From the NCBI RefSeq assembly GCF_022900255.1, contig NZ_JALIRM010000014.1:62001-126000 (forward strand): a DNA stretch of 64,000 nt, given 5' to 3'. The notes under the pieces are model-generated. The model was not told the origin of the DNA. It searched no databases and saw only the letters and a program-made list of their open reading frames with translations. A program made the translations under genes and the position numbers. Within the stretch, counting starts at the first letter, position 1; the number at the start of each line of letters is the position of its first letter. The DNA is from Lederbergia wuyishanensis. GTDB lineage: Bacteria > Bacillota > Bacilli > Bacillales > Bacillaceae_C. Shown one piece after another: positions 1 through 9,827 of this stretch.

Positions 1-1295
1 ACCAATTACGTGAACAAAAAGATGAAGAGTTGAATGTTTGGATGATGTGGGGGCGCGACTACGCTGAGGAACTACAGCAACTTGCAAACCAACAATTTAC
101 TCCAGAGCATGGTATTAAGGTAAACGTCAACCTGATCCAAGATCCAAATTTGCTTATTTTGGCGAAGGCTGCAGGCATTATGCCAGATGTAGCCCTTGGT
201 GTCCCAAGCGGAATGCCTTTTGAAATGGCGCTTAGGGGAGCAGCTAAGGATTTATCACAATTGCCAGGTGCGGAGGAATTATTGGATCAATATGCTCCAG
301 GTACATTGCTCCCGTATTATTACGATCATGCCTATTACGGTATCCCTGAAACAATTAATTTCAAAGTTTTATTTTATAGAAAAGATATTTTGGATCAGCT
401 TAATTTGGGTGTACCGGAAACATGGGAAGACGTATACGACATGATTCCAACTCTACTACAAAACCAATATAATTTTTACGCCGATCCGAAGGACTTCTCC
501 TATATGCTTTATCAAAACGGAGTAGAGCTCTATACGCCAGACGGTTTATCTACAGGACTTAATACACCTGAATCCTTCACTGCCTTCGAGGAATGGACAA
601 ATCTATTCAACCTTCACGGCATGGATAGAATGGTTCAAAGTTTTTATCAACAATTCCGAAAAGGTACAATGCCGATTGGAATTGCCGACTTCAATCAATA
701 TATGCAATTACTCGTAGCAGCACCAGAAATTTTGGATGTTTGGGGAATTGCTCCTATTCCTGGCCATGTAAATAAAAATGGAGAAATTGTCCGCTGGGCT
801 GGAGGAACTGGAGTCGATACAACAAGCATGATGATGTTTAATGATACGCCTAAAGAAAAGCAAGATATTGCATGGGAATTTATAAAATGGTATTCCTCCA
901 CTGAAGTCCAAACTGAATATGGATTAAATCTTGAGCAATTCCGTGGTGAGACATTTAGGTGGAACTCGGCAAATGTAGGCGCATTTAGCAAAATGCCATG
1001 GAGACAGGAAGATTTACAAACTATTTTGGAACAATGGAGATGGGTGAAGGATATTCCCAATGTTCCTGGGGGCTATATGACAACAAGACAGTTAGACTTT
1101 GCATGGAATCAGACGGTGCTTGAAGGTGGAACTCCTAGGATTGAATTGGAAAAAGCTTTGAAAGCTATTAGCCGTGAGTTAGTAAGAAAGCAGACTGAAT
1201 TTGAATTAATTGATGAAAATGGCAAGGCTAAGAAATCTTTAGATTTGCTTACAATTACTGAACCGTGGGAAGGAGTGAGCCGGTTTGCACAATAA
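1..1295 (+). CDS. ABC transporter extracellular solute-binding protein, 5' end missing
   Basis: The reading frame is open from the window edge (frame beginning at base 3), so the N-terminus, including any lipoprotein signal, lies outside. The visible ~430 residues have the look of a family 1 sugar-binding protein: a hydrolase-free periplasmic-type fold rich in Trp/Tyr/Asn, with segments such as IPETINFKVLFYRKDILDQL and WAGGTGVDTTSMMMF that are typical of carbohydrate-binding lipoproteins. The protein would deliver an oligosaccharide to the permeases encoded next. The TTG near base 30 is probably not a start because no ribosome site precedes it and the frame continues upstream. It overlaps the following permease by 11 bases, which indicates one operon. 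The exact sugar cannot be told. Confidence 0.85.
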   Translation, partial: QLREQKDEELNVWMMWGRDYAEELQQLANQQFTPEHGIKVNVNLIQDPNLLILAKAAGIMPDVALGVPSGMPFEMALRGAAKDLSQLPGAEELLDQYAPGTLLPYYYDHAYYGIPETINFKVLFYRKDILDQLNLGVPETWEDVYDMIPTLLQNQYNFYADPKDFSYMLYQNGVELYTPDGLSTGLNTPESFTAFEEWTNLFNLHGMDRMVQSFYQQFRKGTMPIGIADFNQYMQLLVAAPEILDVWGIAPIPGHVNKNGEIVRWAGGTGVDTTSMMMFNDTPKEKQDIAWEFIKWYSSTEVQTEYGLNLEQFRGETFRWNSANVGAFSKMPWRQEDLQTILEQWRWVKDIPNVPGGYMTTRQLDFAWNQTVLEGGTPRIELEKALKAISRELVRKQTEFELIDENGKAKKSLDLLTITEPWEGVSRFAQ

Positions 1296-2280
1296 TGTAC
1301 AGCTTGAGAAAACTGACATAGGAAAAATGAAAACCGGGAAGATGGAATCGTTTAAGGCAGAGTTTTCAGCCCGCTCAAAAAAACTTCTAGCGGATATATG
1401 GAAATACCGATTATCGTATCTATTCATTGCTCCATTTATGATAATGTTTGTTATTTTTATTGTCATTCCGGTAATAGCAGCTATTGGGCTAAGCTTCACA
1501 TATTTTAACTCTATTCAATTTCCTGAATGGACAGGCTGGCTAAACTATCAAACTTTATTTTCGCAGGATATTGTATTTTTACAAAATGTCTTACCGAATA
1601 CATTTAAGTTTTCGTTGTTTGTTGGACCAGTAGGATTTATACTTGCCTTTCTACTTGCATGGTTTATTGCGCAACTTCCTAAAACATTGCGTATGGGATA
1701 TGCACTTGCGATGTATGTCCCATCGCTTGCTGCAGGTGTCGCAATGACAGTTGTTTGGCAAGTAATGTTTTCAGGTGATCGTACAGGATATATTAATAGT
1801 TTTCTACTTAAATGGGGTTTCATTACTGAACCAATCATTTTTCTTCAAGATCAGAATTGGCTACTAAACATTATGATCGTCATTTCTATATGGGCAAGTA
1901 TGGGTATTGGATTTTTGGCGATGTTAGCTGGTTTATTAAATGTAGATCGTGAGCTTTATGACGCTGGTAAAATTGATGGCATTTCAAGCAGGTTGCAAGA
2001 AATTTGGTATATTACTGTGCCAATGCTTAAACCACAATTACTTTTTGCTGGTGTTATGTCAATCGTTCATACTTTGCAGGCAGGAAGTTTAGGGGTACAG
2101 CTTTCTGGATCTAACCCAACTCCTAACTACGCGGGACAAGTAATGATCAGTCATATTGATGATTACGGCTTTATCCGTTTTGAGCTAGGGTATGCCAGTG
2201 CTATTTCGGTTGTATTATTAGTACTCATGTTTTTGTTAAGTCGTCTCTTCTTTTATCTTTTAGAGGATAAGGAGGATTAA
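1285..2280 (+). CDS. Sugar ABC transporter permease (MalF/LplB type)
   Basis: A 331-residue inner-membrane permease with about six membrane spans. The cytoplasmic EAA loop that docks the ATPase is visible as YDAGKIDGISSRLQEIWYIT around residue 230. The start is TTG at 1285: a GAAGGAG ribosome site lies about nine bases upstream and inside the end of the binding-protein gene, so translation is probably coupled. A soluble, charged N-terminal stretch of about 45 residues precedes the first membrane span. It pairs with the next gene to form the transmembrane channel. No ATPase is encoded nearby, as is usual for Firmicute oligosaccharide importers that share an MsmX-like ATPase (inference from family knowledge). 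Confidence 0.9.
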   Translation: MHNNVQLEKTDIGKMKTGKMESFKAEFSARSKKLLADIWKYRLSYLFIAPFMIMFVIFIVIPVIAAIGLSFTYFNSIQFPEWTGWLNYQTLFSQDIVFLQNVLPNTFKFSLFVGPVGFILAFLLAWFIAQLPKTLRMGYALAMYVPSLAAGVAMTVVWQVMFSGDRTGYINSFLLKWGFITEPIIFLQDQNWLLNIMIVISIWASMGIGFLAMLAGLLNVDRELYDAGKIDGISSRLQEIWYITVPMLKPQLLFAGVMSIVHTLQAGSLGVQLSGSNPTPNYAGQVMISHIDDYGFIRFELGYASAISVVLLVLMFLLSRLFFYLLEDKED

Positions 2281-2282
2281 TT

Positions 2283-3203
2283 ATGAAAAAACTCGGAGTT
2301 GGAATTAAAAATTTCGGAAGAGAAACCATTTGGAAGTTAAAAAACTTTGGTGGAGAAATTAGAAGATTGGATCGCACACAATATTCGATATTGTTCTTCT
2401 TAAGCATATTGGCTATTTTCATGTTGCTCCCGATTGTTTATATTTTTAATCACGCTTTTAAACCTTTGCACGAACTATTTCTATTCCCGCCTACGTTTAT
2501 TGTACAAAATCCTACAACTCAAAACTTTGTAGAGTTATTGTCTCTAACGCAAAGCACATTTGTACCAGTGTCACGCTATATTTTTAATAGTGTGATAGTG
2601 ACAGTACTTGCAACTGCTGCAATGGTGATAACGAGTGCCCTTTGTGCGTACGCACTATCTAAACATCCGTTTCCAGGAGCAAAACTTGTATTTTCTACCA
2701 TTATGATCTCGTTATTATTTGTACCTCAAGTTTTGCAAATTCCTCGTTATGTAGTTGTACAAAATTTAGGGATTATGAATTCGTACTGGGGTCACGTATT
2801 ACCAATGATTGCGATGCCTGTAGGAGTATTTTTGATGAAGCAGTTCATGGATCAAGTACCAAATGAAATCTTAGAGGCGGCAAAAATTGACGGGGCTTCT
2901 GAATTCGGGATGTTTCTTCGGATTGTTATGCCAGTTGTGACACCTGCCATCGCTACGATTGCTATTATTTCCTTCCAATCAGCTTGGGGAAATGTGGAAA
3001 CCTCCCAGTTGTTTATGCAGGATGAATCGATGAAAACATTACCGTATTATATGACATCTTTAACAGCGAATCTTGCTAATACTGTTGCCAGACAGGGAGC
3101 TGCTGCTGCAGGTGCGCTAATCTTATTTTTACCTCAGCTTATTATATTTTTATTTTTTCAGAGTAAAGTCATTGCCACGATGGCCCATTCTGGAATTAAG
3201 TGA
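2283..3203 (+). CDS. Sugar ABC transporter permease (MalG/LplC type)
   Basis: A 306-residue partner permease that starts two bases after the previous stop. It has six predicted membrane spans and a clear EAA loop, EILEAAKIDGASEFGMFLRI, near residue 200. MalG-type proteins form a heterodimer with the MalF-type permease encoded just upstream. The ribosome site is AAGGAGG directly before the ATG. Tight spacing to the genes on both sides places it inside the carbohydrate operon. Confidence 0.9.
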   Translation: MKKLGVGIKNFGRETIWKLKNFGGEIRRLDRTQYSILFFLSILAIFMLLPIVYIFNHAFKPLHELFLFPPTFIVQNPTTQNFVELLSLTQSTFVPVSRYIFNSVIVTVLATAAMVITSALCAYALSKHPFPGAKLVFSTIMISLLFVPQVLQIPRYVVVQNLGIMNSYWGHVLPMIAMPVGVFLMKQFMDQVPNEILEAAKIDGASEFGMFLRIVMPVVTPAIATIAIISFQSAWGNVETSQLFMQDESMKTLPYYMTSLTANLANTVARQGAAAAGALILFLPQLIIFLFFQSKVIATMAHSGIK

Positions 3204-3227
3204 TGGAAAGGAAATGGAGGTACAACG

Positions 3228-5372
3228 ATGATAAAAAGACCAAGAAAATGGCATGGAATCATTGCCGTTCTTAGCCTTATAACCATATTCCTGTCATCTT
3301 CATTAACGGCCAAGGCTGATGCACCATTTGATACGTTTAGTGTGAATGGATTTGGCCGGACAATTTTCACTCAACCTGCATATGAACCGAGTGAAGCAAT
3401 GGCGCAAGATATAAATTTGGTTAATGAAAAAGGAGAGAAAGTTTTTTCTCCACTAAGTTCTCCACAGGATTTGTTTATTGACCAAAACGACGAAATCTAT
3501 ATTGCTGATTCGGGAAATAATCGCATTGTACATTTGAATGAAAACGGAGAGCTTGTAAGAGTTTTATTAGTTCCGGAAAGTCCGCTTAAACAGCCATCCG
3601 GTATTTTCGTTGCCACTAATGGTGATATATATGTTGCAGATACAGGCAATAAAAGGGTTATTAGATTAAATAAAGACGGTAAGCTTATTAAAGAATATTT
3701 AAGACCTGAATCCAAATATATTAATAAATCATTTGTGTATGAACCAATTAATATGGTTGTCGATAGACGTGGATTTGTCTATGTCGTTTCAAAAGGTACG
3801 TTTCAGGGGATTGTTCAATTTAATCCTGAAGGTGAATTTTACGGTTTCTATGGGACTAACGTAACCGAGGTTTCGTTAATGGACAAGGTTCGTAAACTGC
3901 TTTATACAGAGGAACAGTTAAAAAGGCAGGTAAGATTACTTCCAAATCCGATAAGAAATATCGACATAGACAGTAATGGTTACATTTATACCGTATCGCG
4001 AGAAAGTTCTAAACAAATCAAAAAATTAAACATCCGCGGGGAAAATCAATGGAAAGATTTTTCCTTTGGAAAAAATATAAATCTAAATTTTTTGCGTAAA
4101 AGAGCAACGAACCCAACTGAAGGTGAAGGAAGTCCTGCAGTTGAACTTACGGATATCACCGTTGATCAAAATGGAATTGTTACGGTTGTCGATAGGGCTA
4201 GTGCGGTAGTAGCACAATTTAACCAAAACGGAGAATTGCTTTTTTACTGGGGAGCCCCAGTTAATTCAGGAACACCACAAATGGGTGTAACGATAAGTCC
4301 GGCTGCAATAGATACGAATTCGAAAAACAAAATATTTATTTTGGATCAATCTCAAAATCTTATTCAAGTTTTAAAGCCAACAGAATTTGGAGCTGCTATT
4401 CAAAGTGCATATATACTAACTCAGCAAGGGAAATATTCCGATAGTGAGCAGTATTGGAGTGAGATTTCAAGACAAAACGCTTTGTTTTCCCCCGCTTATG
4501 AGGGACTTGCTCGTGCAGCTTTTTATCGTGAAGACTTTGAAGGTGCACAAGAATTGTACAAGCTAGCTGGTGAGGAAAAGGGGTATTCCGATTCGTTTTG
4601 GCAACTTAGATTAAATTGGTTTCAAAAGAATTTCCCAATCTTCGCTAATTCATTCTTAGTATTAAGTGTTACAACACTCGTTGGTGTCCAAGTTCAACGC
4701 AGGAGAAAGTCAAAACGAAAAAAGATAGCAAAGAAAAATAGTAAGCTTAGTCAGATAAAGCTTATTCAACAGCTTAAGCACGCATTTTATATTCTTAAAC
4801 ATCCTATAGATGGGTTCGCTGATATCCGATTTAGAGAGATGGGCGGATATGTAAGTGCATTGATTATTCTAGTACTCGTCATTTCTATGGTTTTAGTAAG
4901 GATATATTTTACAAGTTTTACATTCCAACCAGTGCCGATTGAAAGTATTAGTGTTAATTCAATATTGACTGTTTCTTCAGTTGTCTGGGTTTCATGGGTT
5001 ATCTGTCAATATTTAATTGGTTCTATACGATACGGACAAGCACGTTTTAAAGATATTTTTGTAGGTAGTGCATACGCATTGTTTCCAGTGTTTCTATTTG
5101 GTCTTCCACTTGCACTTTTATCCAATGTCATGACATTGAATGAGTCTTCTATATATGGCTTTTTCAATGCACTAATGGTCATATGGAGTGCTGCATTGTT
5201 CTTTTGGATGGTTCAAACACTGCAAAATTATTCAGTAGGAGAAACGATTGTAAATATACTACTTACACTTTTCTCCATGATTATGTTATGGGTACTCGTA
5301 TTTATCGTACTAGGTTTGTCATCAGAAACGATTGAGTTTATCTTCACACTTTACCAGGAGGTGACTATGTAA
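3228..5372 (+). CDS. NHL-repeat and YIP1-domain membrane protein
   Basis: A 714-residue protein with three parts. A signal peptide ends around residue 30. An extracellular NHL-type beta-propeller region (about 75-390) has repeated units such as IYIADSGNNRIVHLN and IYVADTGNKRVIRLN. A short TPR-like helical segment (about 395-455) follows, then a membrane anchor near 475, a basic linker, and a C-terminal YIP1-like domain (about 525-710) with around five membrane spans, introduced by HPIDGFADIRF. The function is unknown. Position between two permease pairs suggests that it senses or organises the glycan import complex at the cell surface (inference). GGAGGT precedes the ATG. The stop overlaps the next ATG by one base. 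Confidence 0.8.
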   Translation: MIKRPRKWHGIIAVLSLITIFLSSSLTAKADAPFDTFSVNGFGRTIFTQPAYEPSEAMAQDINLVNEKGEKVFSPLSSPQDLFIDQNDEIYIADSGNNRIVHLNENGELVRVLLVPESPLKQPSGIFVATNGDIYVADTGNKRVIRLNKDGKLIKEYLRPESKYINKSFVYEPINMVVDRRGFVYVVSKGTFQGIVQFNPEGEFYGFYGTNVTEVSLMDKVRKLLYTEEQLKRQVRLLPNPIRNIDIDSNGYIYTVSRESSKQIKKLNIRGENQWKDFSFGKNINLNFLRKRATNPTEGEGSPAVELTDITVDQNGIVTVVDRASAVVAQFNQNGELLFYWGAPVNSGTPQMGVTISPAAIDTNSKNKIFILDQSQNLIQVLKPTEFGAAIQSAYILTQQGKYSDSEQYWSEISRQNALFSPAYEGLARAAFYREDFEGAQELYKLAGEEKGYSDSFWQLRLNWFQKNFPIFANSFLVLSVTTLVGVQVQRRRKSKRKKIAKKNSKLSQIKLIQQLKHAFYILKHPIDGFADIRFREMGGYVSALIILVLVISMVLVRIYFTSFTFQPVPIESISVNSILTVSSVVWVSWVICQYLIGSIRYGQARFKDIFVGSAYALFPVFLFGLPLALLSNVMTLNESSIYGFFNALMVIWSAALFFWMVQTLQNYSVGETIVNILLTLFSMIMLWVLVFIVLGLSSETIEFIFTLYQEVTM

Positions 5373-7696
5373 TGAAAAAACGAAAGAAAGTAATTTTACT
5401 TTTGGTCTTATGTTTCGTTTTATCATTAGGAAGCATTTCCGCTTTTGCTAATAATGATCAATCTGGTAAGGACTCAAAAAATGAAAAGAAAGTATCAGAA
5501 AGTAAAACTGGTTCAAAATCCGGTTCAGCATTTTTAAACGGTCTAAAAAATAGAGGAAAAACGGATGACAAGTCTCCTTCGTTTCTTCCACAAGAAAGTG
5601 ATTTACAAGTTGTTGCAGAGAATAACGATCTTATTTTAAAGGCAGATCAAAAAACGGGACATTTCATCGTTTTAAATAAAAAATCAGGCAATGAATTCAG
5701 ATCCTTTCCAAATCCAGATAAATGGGATATTAATGGGACTGCTTCAGTTTGGATATCCCATCTACAATCTCCATTCATGTTTTCTTATACGGAGATGAAC
5801 GTACGGAAAGATATTGTAAAGGAATCAAATTTCTTGCAACAGGAAGGAACAGTAGATTTCAAAAGAATAGAAGATGGATTTCAAATAACATATGAAATGC
5901 CAAACATAGGCTTTGTCATTCCTATTGAAGTCCGCCTTGGAAAAGACTTTATAGAAACTAAAGTTTTAGCTGAAGGAATTATTGATGAAAAAGCAAAGGA
6001 TAAAAAACAACTAAAAGATCCATTGGCTCGCCTTGTTTCTATTCGCTTATTTCCATTCCTAGGTGCAGACACCTCAGAGGGAGAGAATGGTTTTATCTTT
6101 TTACCGGATGGTTCAGGAGCGCTAGTTGATTTTAAAAAGCATCGAGCTAGCACAACGAACTTGTATAGTGAACGAGTATATGGTGATGATGTGTCTTTTT
6201 CTACAAACTTTTCCACCAGATTACCTGTTAGAATGCCTATCTTCGGAATTAAGTCTGGGGACCAGGCGATATTGGGAGTTATTCGTGAAGGGGACTCCTA
6301 TACGAATATCGTATCAGCACCATCCCAATCGTTAAGTCAATACAATTGGTCAACAGCCGAACATTTATTTCGCTTTAAATTCTATCAGACTACAGATAGA
6401 AAAAAATCGACTGGATTTTACACATATACAAAGGATATCCAACGTACTGACCGTGTTACTCGTTACTATATGATTGAAAAAGAAAATCTAGGATATGTAG
6501 ACTTGGCAGAAAGATATCGCCAATATTTAATGGAAGAACAAGGGATTGAAAAGAAAGAAATAGACAATGAAAATATTAATCTGCATTTGAATATTCTTGG
6601 TGGAGGCACGAAAACTGGATTTATTTTTGATTCGTTTCTACCATTGACAACAACTGAACAGGCAACTCAAATTGTGGAAGAGTTAAAAAATCAAGGTGTT
6701 AAAGGGATGTCCATTACATACCATGGTTGGCAAAACAAAGGATATGAAAAATTCGGAGGGCATTTCCCAATTTCTAAAGGGTTGGGTGGCAATGACGGAA
6801 TGAAAAAATTCATTGACTTTGCCCATTCCAATGGATATTCCGTTTACTTTGATGCAAGTTCATACACATTTAATAATACGGGTAAAGATGGATTTAGACC
6901 GAATAGGGACGGTTTGAGAGATTTAAGTTCAACTGTAATCGCTTCTGGTAAATCAAAATCTGACATCGTCTTTGTTAGTCCGCTCTTTATGGAAAAAGTG
7001 ATTTTAAAAGATTTAAGTAAAGCAAAGGATCTGGGCGTAGATGGATATTTGTACGGAGCTGGTGTTGGTTCAATGCTAGCTACGGATTATAACGACTATC
7101 ATTTTGCTCCAAGAGATGTAGTAAAAGATTCTCAACAAAAAATATTAGATGCAACGGAAAAAGAGCTTGGAAATGTGCAAGTGATGGCGGGGAATTTTTA
7201 TTCATTAAACAATAGTAATCATATGGATATGTTAGATAGTGATTATTCATATGACTTATTTGTAGATAGAAAGATACCGTTTGCTCAAATAGCTCTTCAT
7301 GGATTACTTAGTTACACTTTCAATTATGGAAATATGGGTGGAAGCATTACCCAGAACTTCTTGAAAGGGATTGAATACGGTGCATCTCCATCCTTCATTG
7401 TTACGTATGAAGAATCTAAGAAGTTGTTAGAATCAAAAACATTAACCGGATTTTATAGTACGTATTATAAGGATTGGGAATCACAGATTGTAAACCAATA
7501 TCAACGCTATAATGAAGCACTTGGAAGTGTTCAAGATCAATTTATTACTGATCATCGTCAATTAGCTTCAGGTGTTTTTGAAACAACGTATGAAAATGGT
7601 AAGCGAATTATCGTTAACTATAATAAAAATCCCTTTACACACGAAGGAATATCCATAGAGGCTGAGGATTTTGTAGTCCTCGAAGGAGGGAAATAA
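5372..7696 (+). CDS. DUF5696-type secreted or membrane-attached protein
   Basis: A 774-residue protein with a cleavable-looking signal peptide (about 1-27), then a Lys/Ser/Asp-rich low-complexity linker to about residue 75, then one long globular region. The globular part resembles the DUF5696 family, which I associate with Paenibacillus/Bacillus ABC-sugar operons of the same layout. Short stretches such as GMSITYHGWQNKG followed by GYSVYFDASSYTF recall the strand-helix units of glycoside-hydrolase TIM barrels. No catalytic pair can be assigned by eye. It could be a glycan-binding or glycan-cleaving component of the import system. Confidence is high that it is a gene and low for any biochemical role. 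Confidence 0.75.
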   Translation: MKKRKKVILLLVLCFVLSLGSISAFANNDQSGKDSKNEKKVSESKTGSKSGSAFLNGLKNRGKTDDKSPSFLPQESDLQVVAENNDLILKADQKTGHFIVLNKKSGNEFRSFPNPDKWDINGTASVWISHLQSPFMFSYTEMNVRKDIVKESNFLQQEGTVDFKRIEDGFQITYEMPNIGFVIPIEVRLGKDFIETKVLAEGIIDEKAKDKKQLKDPLARLVSIRLFPFLGADTSEGENGFIFLPDGSGALVDFKKHRASTTNLYSERVYGDDVSFSTNFSTRLPVRMPIFGIKSGDQAILGVIREGDSYTNIVSAPSQSLSQYNWSTAEHLFRFKFYQTTDRKKSTGFYTYTKDIQRTDRVTRYYMIEKENLGYVDLAERYRQYLMEEQGIEKKEIDNENINLHLNILGGGTKTGFIFDSFLPLTTTEQATQIVEELKNQGVKGMSITYHGWQNKGYEKFGGHFPISKGLGGNDGMKKFIDFAHSNGYSVYFDASSYTFNNTGKDGFRPNRDGLRDLSSTVIASGKSKSDIVFVSPLFMEKVILKDLSKAKDLGVDGYLYGAGVGSMLATDYNDYHFAPRDVVKDSQQKILDATEKELGNVQVMAGNFYSLNNSNHMDMLDSDYSYDLFVDRKIPFAQIALHGLLSYTFNYGNMGGSITQNFLKGIEYGASPSFIVTYEESKKLLESKTLTGFYSTYYKDWESQIVNQYQRYNEALGSVQDQFITDHRQLASGVFETTYENGKRIIVNYNKNPFTHEGISIEAEDFVVLEGGK

Positions 7697-7697
7697 T

Positions 7698-8567
7698 ATG
7701 GCGAAAAAAAGGAGGATAAGTGCTAAGGTTGCCCGTAACCTGGAAGGTAGTTTATTTATCGCACCATGGTTATTTGGATTTATGATTTTTCTAGCTTTTC
7801 CATTAGGGTTTTCACTTTATATGAGCTTTCATAAAGTGAAAATCCTCCCATCGGGGTTGCAGTACGAATTTAATGGGGTTAAATACTATCGAGAGATTTT
7901 ATTTAATAGTTCCGCCTTTTATGACGAGTTAATTCCATATTTTCAGGAAGTCATCATCATGGTTCCAATTATATTAATCTTTTCACTTCTAATAGCAATC
8001 TTATTAAATCAGAATTTGCGTGGGAGATTTTTATTTCGAGCCATATTTTTCCTCCCTGTAATATTTACAACTGGTTATCTATTAACTGAATTTGTGAATC
8101 AAGGTGAAGGAAGTTTAGGTTTTTTGGATCGATTCGCGATAGGTGAGTACTTAGATGCTTTTTTAGGGGACAGTTCATGGGGAAAACCTGTTAAAACATT
8201 ATTAAATCGCTTTGTACTCGTATTGTGGTATTCAGGGGTTCAGATTTTAATATTCTTGGCAGGACGGCAAACGATTCCTAATTCCGCATATGAATCAGCC
8301 AGAATAGATGGAGCATCACCATGGGAAGTTTTTTGGAAGATCACATTGCCTGCTATGGCTCCATTTATCTTTTTAAATTTAATTTATACAGTTGTTGATA
8401 TGTTTACATTCCCTTTCAATCCAGTCATCAAATTAATAGGTACAGGGAATTACGGGTACAGCAGCGCACTAGCATGGATATATTTCCTCATCATTATCGT
8501 ATTTTTGTTGATCGTTATGTTGCTTTATATGAGGGTGAACAAAAGTCAAAAACTAGCAAAAGGTTAA
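7698..8567 (+). CDS. Sugar ABC transporter permease, second pair (MalF type)
   Basis: A 289-residue inner-membrane protein with about six spans. The EAA loop YESARIDGASPWEVFWKITL lies near residue 200. GGAGGG precedes the ATG, and the gene starts one base after the DUF5696 gene. It is a different lineage from the permease at 1285-2280: shorter, without the soluble N-terminal extension. The operon therefore encodes two distinct permease heterodimers but, within view, only one binding protein. Confidence 0.9.
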   Translation: MAKKRRISAKVARNLEGSLFIAPWLFGFMIFLAFPLGFSLYMSFHKVKILPSGLQYEFNGVKYYREILFNSSAFYDELIPYFQEVIIMVPIILIFSLLIAILLNQNLRGRFLFRAIFFLPVIFTTGYLLTEFVNQGEGSLGFLDRFAIGEYLDAFLGDSSWGKPVKTLLNRFVLVLWYSGVQILIFLAGRQTIPNSAYESARIDGASPWEVFWKITLPAMAPFIFLNLIYTVVDMFTFPFNPVIKLIGTGNYGYSSALAWIYFLIIIVFLLIVMLLYMRVNKSQKLAKG

Positions 8568-8580
8568 GGAGGGGATATCT

Positions 8581-9555
8581 TTGAGCGTAAATGTCGAAAC
8601 AGTTAAAAATAATAGGACAAAAGCAAAGTTCCAATTTAATAAAAAATTGAGAGCTGTTAGATACACTGTTCTCGGACGGGAGATAAATGAGGGGTTATTA
8701 TTTAAGCTTTTTTTATACACTATTTTTATAGCAACCTCTTATATATATTTAAATCCAATTTTTAAAATGTTGGTTTATATGGTGATGAGTCCCAAAGATT
8801 TATTCGACCCAACTGTAACCTGGATTCCATCCGAAATTTATCTTGGTCATATCAAAACAGCGTGGCAAAAGATGCATTATGTTCAGTCGTTCTCAATCAG
8901 TTTATTCGTCGCATTATGTGTATCTGTTTTTCACTGTATTTCAACAGGGTTGGCTGGATATGCTTTAGCTAGATTAGACTTTCCATTTAAAAAACTCACT
9001 TTCATATTATTACTAGTGGCATTTATTATCCCGCCGCAGGTAATTATCTTGCCTACGATTATTGCTTTTAGAAATTTAGGGTTGGAAAACTCAATATTTA
9101 CACTCATTATTCCATCTATTTTAGGCTTTGGTGTAAAAGGTGCATTGTTTGTTATTATTTTTCGCCAGTTCTTTTTGACTCAGCCTAAAGAATTGGAAGA
9201 AGCAGCGAAAATCGATGGTGCTAGTGCAATAAAATTTTACCTAAAAGTGATGCTTCCGCTAGCAAAACCGGCTATTTTAGTAGTATTTCTGTTTTCCTTC
9301 GTCTGGACATGGAACGATACATATTTTCCGCAGATGTTTTTAACAGATTCTAAGGTTGTCCCACTTGCTAGCGAAATGCTTCAATTGGATAGGGTCTTAA
9401 CGAGTATGCGTGAGGCTCATCAAATAACTTCCTATGAATCTCATGCCATAGGAATGGCAGCAGGATTCCTAGCAATATTACCGCCATTACTAATATTTGT
9501 GTTCTTCCAACGCCACTTCGTAGAAGGAGTAGAGCGTACAGGATTGGTGGAATAA
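8581..9555 (+). CDS. Sugar ABC transporter permease, second pair (MalG type)
   Basis: A 324-residue permease with an EAA loop ELEEAAKIDGASAIKFYLKV near residue 212 and a long, basic cytoplasmic N-terminus (about 45 residues). The start is TTG at 8581; AAGGAGGGG lies 6-12 bases upstream and no better ATG is in frame. It ends the operon: the following 270 bases are a non-coding repeat with strong hairpins that could also terminate transcription. It presumably dimerises with the permease at 7698-8567. Confidence 0.9.
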   Translation: MSVNVETVKNNRTKAKFQFNKKLRAVRYTVLGREINEGLLFKLFLYTIFIATSYIYLNPIFKMLVYMVMSPKDLFDPTVTWIPSEIYLGHIKTAWQKMHYVQSFSISLFVALCVSVFHCISTGLAGYALARLDFPFKKLTFILLLVAFIIPPQVIILPTIIAFRNLGLENSIFTLIIPSILGFGVKGALFVIIFRQFFLTQPKELEEAAKIDGASAIKFYLKVMLPLAKPAILVVFLFSFVWTWNDTYFPQMFLTDSKVVPLASEMLQLDRVLTSMREAHQITSYESHAIGMAAGFLAILPPLLIFVFFQRHFVEGVERTGLVE

Positions 9556-9775
9556 TAAGAAAAGCGAAAGCGCCTGTCCATCGACGTACAGGCCAACAGG
9601 ATGTTGGCCCGTCGATGAAGACATAAGGACGTGGCGTCTTTTAGTCGACGTTCCTTTTCGGCCTCTGACTGAGATAAAGGAAACACGGCGAGGAACGAGC
9701 TGATGTTGACTTATCGTAGGGAGGAGGACAAGAAGTTTGCTAGTCGATAGGCGCTGGAGCTGGACAAAGAAAAGC
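9556..9775. repeat. Dispersed intergenic repeat, copy 1, with AGGAT/AGGAC hairpins
   Basis: This stretch has higher GC than its surroundings and no gene. It matches, in inverted order, the segments at 47705-47790 and 47940-48105: shared strings include GAGATAAAGGAAACAC, GACTAGCAAACTT and ACGATAAGTCAACATC. Hairpin A is 9591-9609 (7-bp stem, loop AGGAT), enclosed by an outer CATCGACG/CGTCGATG stem at 9579-9617. Hairpin B is at 9620-9638 (loop AAGGAC) and is followed by TTTTAG. The end at 9775 carries the CCAGCTCCAGCGCC-type border that I recognise from intergenic repeats of many Bacillus genomes. It separates the operon from the convergent regulator gene. Confidence 0.75.
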
Positions 9776-9827
9776 GGCTACCATTAAGCAAAATAAAACT
9801 TATTGGATAGCCTTTTCATCTTTATAA

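Noticed and set aside
5881-6216. Antisense ORF inside the DUF5696 gene
   Set aside because: Shadow frame of a long, well-supported gene; the composition does not look like a protein.
9441-9686. Minus-strand 81-residue ORF at the end of the permease operon
   Set aside because: It runs through the dispersed repeat and the antisense of the permease gene, with no start signals.
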